Shown: one piece after another, positions 63,250-64,000 of the stretch
Numbering within the stretch: the first letter of the stretch is position 1
Layout: each line of letters starts with the position of its first letter
Assembly: GCF_905475345.1 (NCBI RefSeq)
Contig: NC_066596.1
Span: 2,845,001 to 2,909,000, forward strand
Reading direction: 5' to 3'
DNA length: 64,000 bases
Source: Vespula vulgaris
Taxonomy: Eukaryota > Arthropoda > Insecta > Hymenoptera > Vespidae
The notes under the pieces: generated by a model
What the model was told of the DNA's origin: nothing
Seen by the model: only the letters and a program-made list of their open reading frames with translations
The model's database searches: none
Program-made: the position numbers and the translations under genes

Positions 63250-63292
<43 letters not shown>

Positions 63293-63488
63293 TACGATCA
63301 GTTTATACAATTTATTATTCATATATTACTAATCTCTCTAAAATATTTAAATTTTATTTAAATCATATAATACAAACTATTTTGTTAGAAATTAGATTAA
63401 TCTATCAACTCTCCTTCTGTCTTTCCCTTCCTCTTTATTTTCCATTCAGTTTAAATCTCGTAATTTCAAATGATACGATCTGACATGA

Positions 63489-63537
<49 letters not shown>

Positions 63538-64000
63538 TCCCTCTCCTATGACCTCAAGATATAAATCTTACGCTAAAGTTTAATGTTCTCCAAAGTTCTC
63601 CCCTTAGTTCTTCTTCGTCAAAATGCAACGAGTCGTTGTATCGAAGTAGACAACGATGCGGCAATAATTTCTGATGGGTAATACCCCAAGTTAAAGATCT
63701 AGTTTAATATTTGGTTGATATGACGGGGAAGTAATTCGTGAATACGATCGCTACGAGATAATATTATATTTATAGTTCACGTCCATCTATTATTCTTGAA
63801 ATGAAATGATTATACGATAAAATTATTGAAAATAGTATAATGGGAAGTAAAGATATTTTCACTAATTTCTTACATGAATAAAATCTTTATGATTTATTAT
63901 TAAATACCTTTAGATAACCTTTAACGATAGAGGGTAATGTTAATTTTTAATAAATTAAATTTTTATAACTATGGTTACATTTAAAAATGAAAATTTCATT
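63089..64000 (+). other. start of intron 6 of the NLR-like gene
   Basis: Begins GTAAGT. It contains TTA/TTG triplets at 63100-63137, (AT)n at 63252-63289 and (TC)n at 63492-63530. No further exon is seen before the window ends. Confidence 0.7.

Overview
The window looks like the nuclear genome of an arthropod, most likely an insect and plausibly a hymenopteran. The evidence is very AT-rich non-coding DNA, extreme microsatellite density (TC/GA, AT, AAT and GATA runs), an arthropod-like 5S rRNA gene, many small inverted-repeat elements, and a gene split into short exons by very long introns. There is no sign of bacterial gene organisation. The taxonomic call is inference; no species is claimed.

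One protein-coding gene can be supported, on the + strand. Six exons join in phase through GT...AG introns: 12670-13051, 13681-14347, 56807-57018, 58173-58362, 61474-62082 and 62175-63088. The gene runs off the right edge, and its 5' end is not resolved. The product has a long polar, Ser/Thr-rich N-terminal region with internal repeats, a short Pro/Cys-rich linker, then an NLR-type NACHT NTPase followed by the winged-helix/superhelical region that normally precedes leucine-rich repeats. Walker B is intact, but the Walker A lysine is an arginine and the sensor-1 arginine is absent. No CARD, Pyrin or TIR domain is seen in the visible part.

Intron 2 of this model is about 42.5 kb and holds most of the window. 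From left to right it carries: a 3' fragment of a 5S gene and a full-length 5S rRNA gene (14.6-14.9 kb); a strong AT-rich hairpin (15.9 kb); a 47-unit satellite array with an exact 128-bp period (17.08-23.05 kb) between inverted, about 100-bp terminal sequences, with a possible two-exon minus-strand reading frame at its right end; a third copy of that terminal sequence (31.3 kb); a diverged five-copy tandem repeat centred on ATCGAT (32.2-32.9 kb); a tRNA-Ser-like relic (37.6 kb); a TA-flanked Tc1-like miniature element (46.4-46.8 kb); and one member of an inverted pair of roughly 1.1-1.4-kb dispersed repeats (52.0-53.4 kb) whose partner lies at 2.5-3.6 kb, upstream of the first exon.

The rest is low-complexity AT-rich DNA with microsatellites. 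It is broken by short GC-richer islands that do not read as exons and are the best candidates for regulatory DNA or unrecognised 5' exons. Nearly all other open reading frames are translations of simple repeats.
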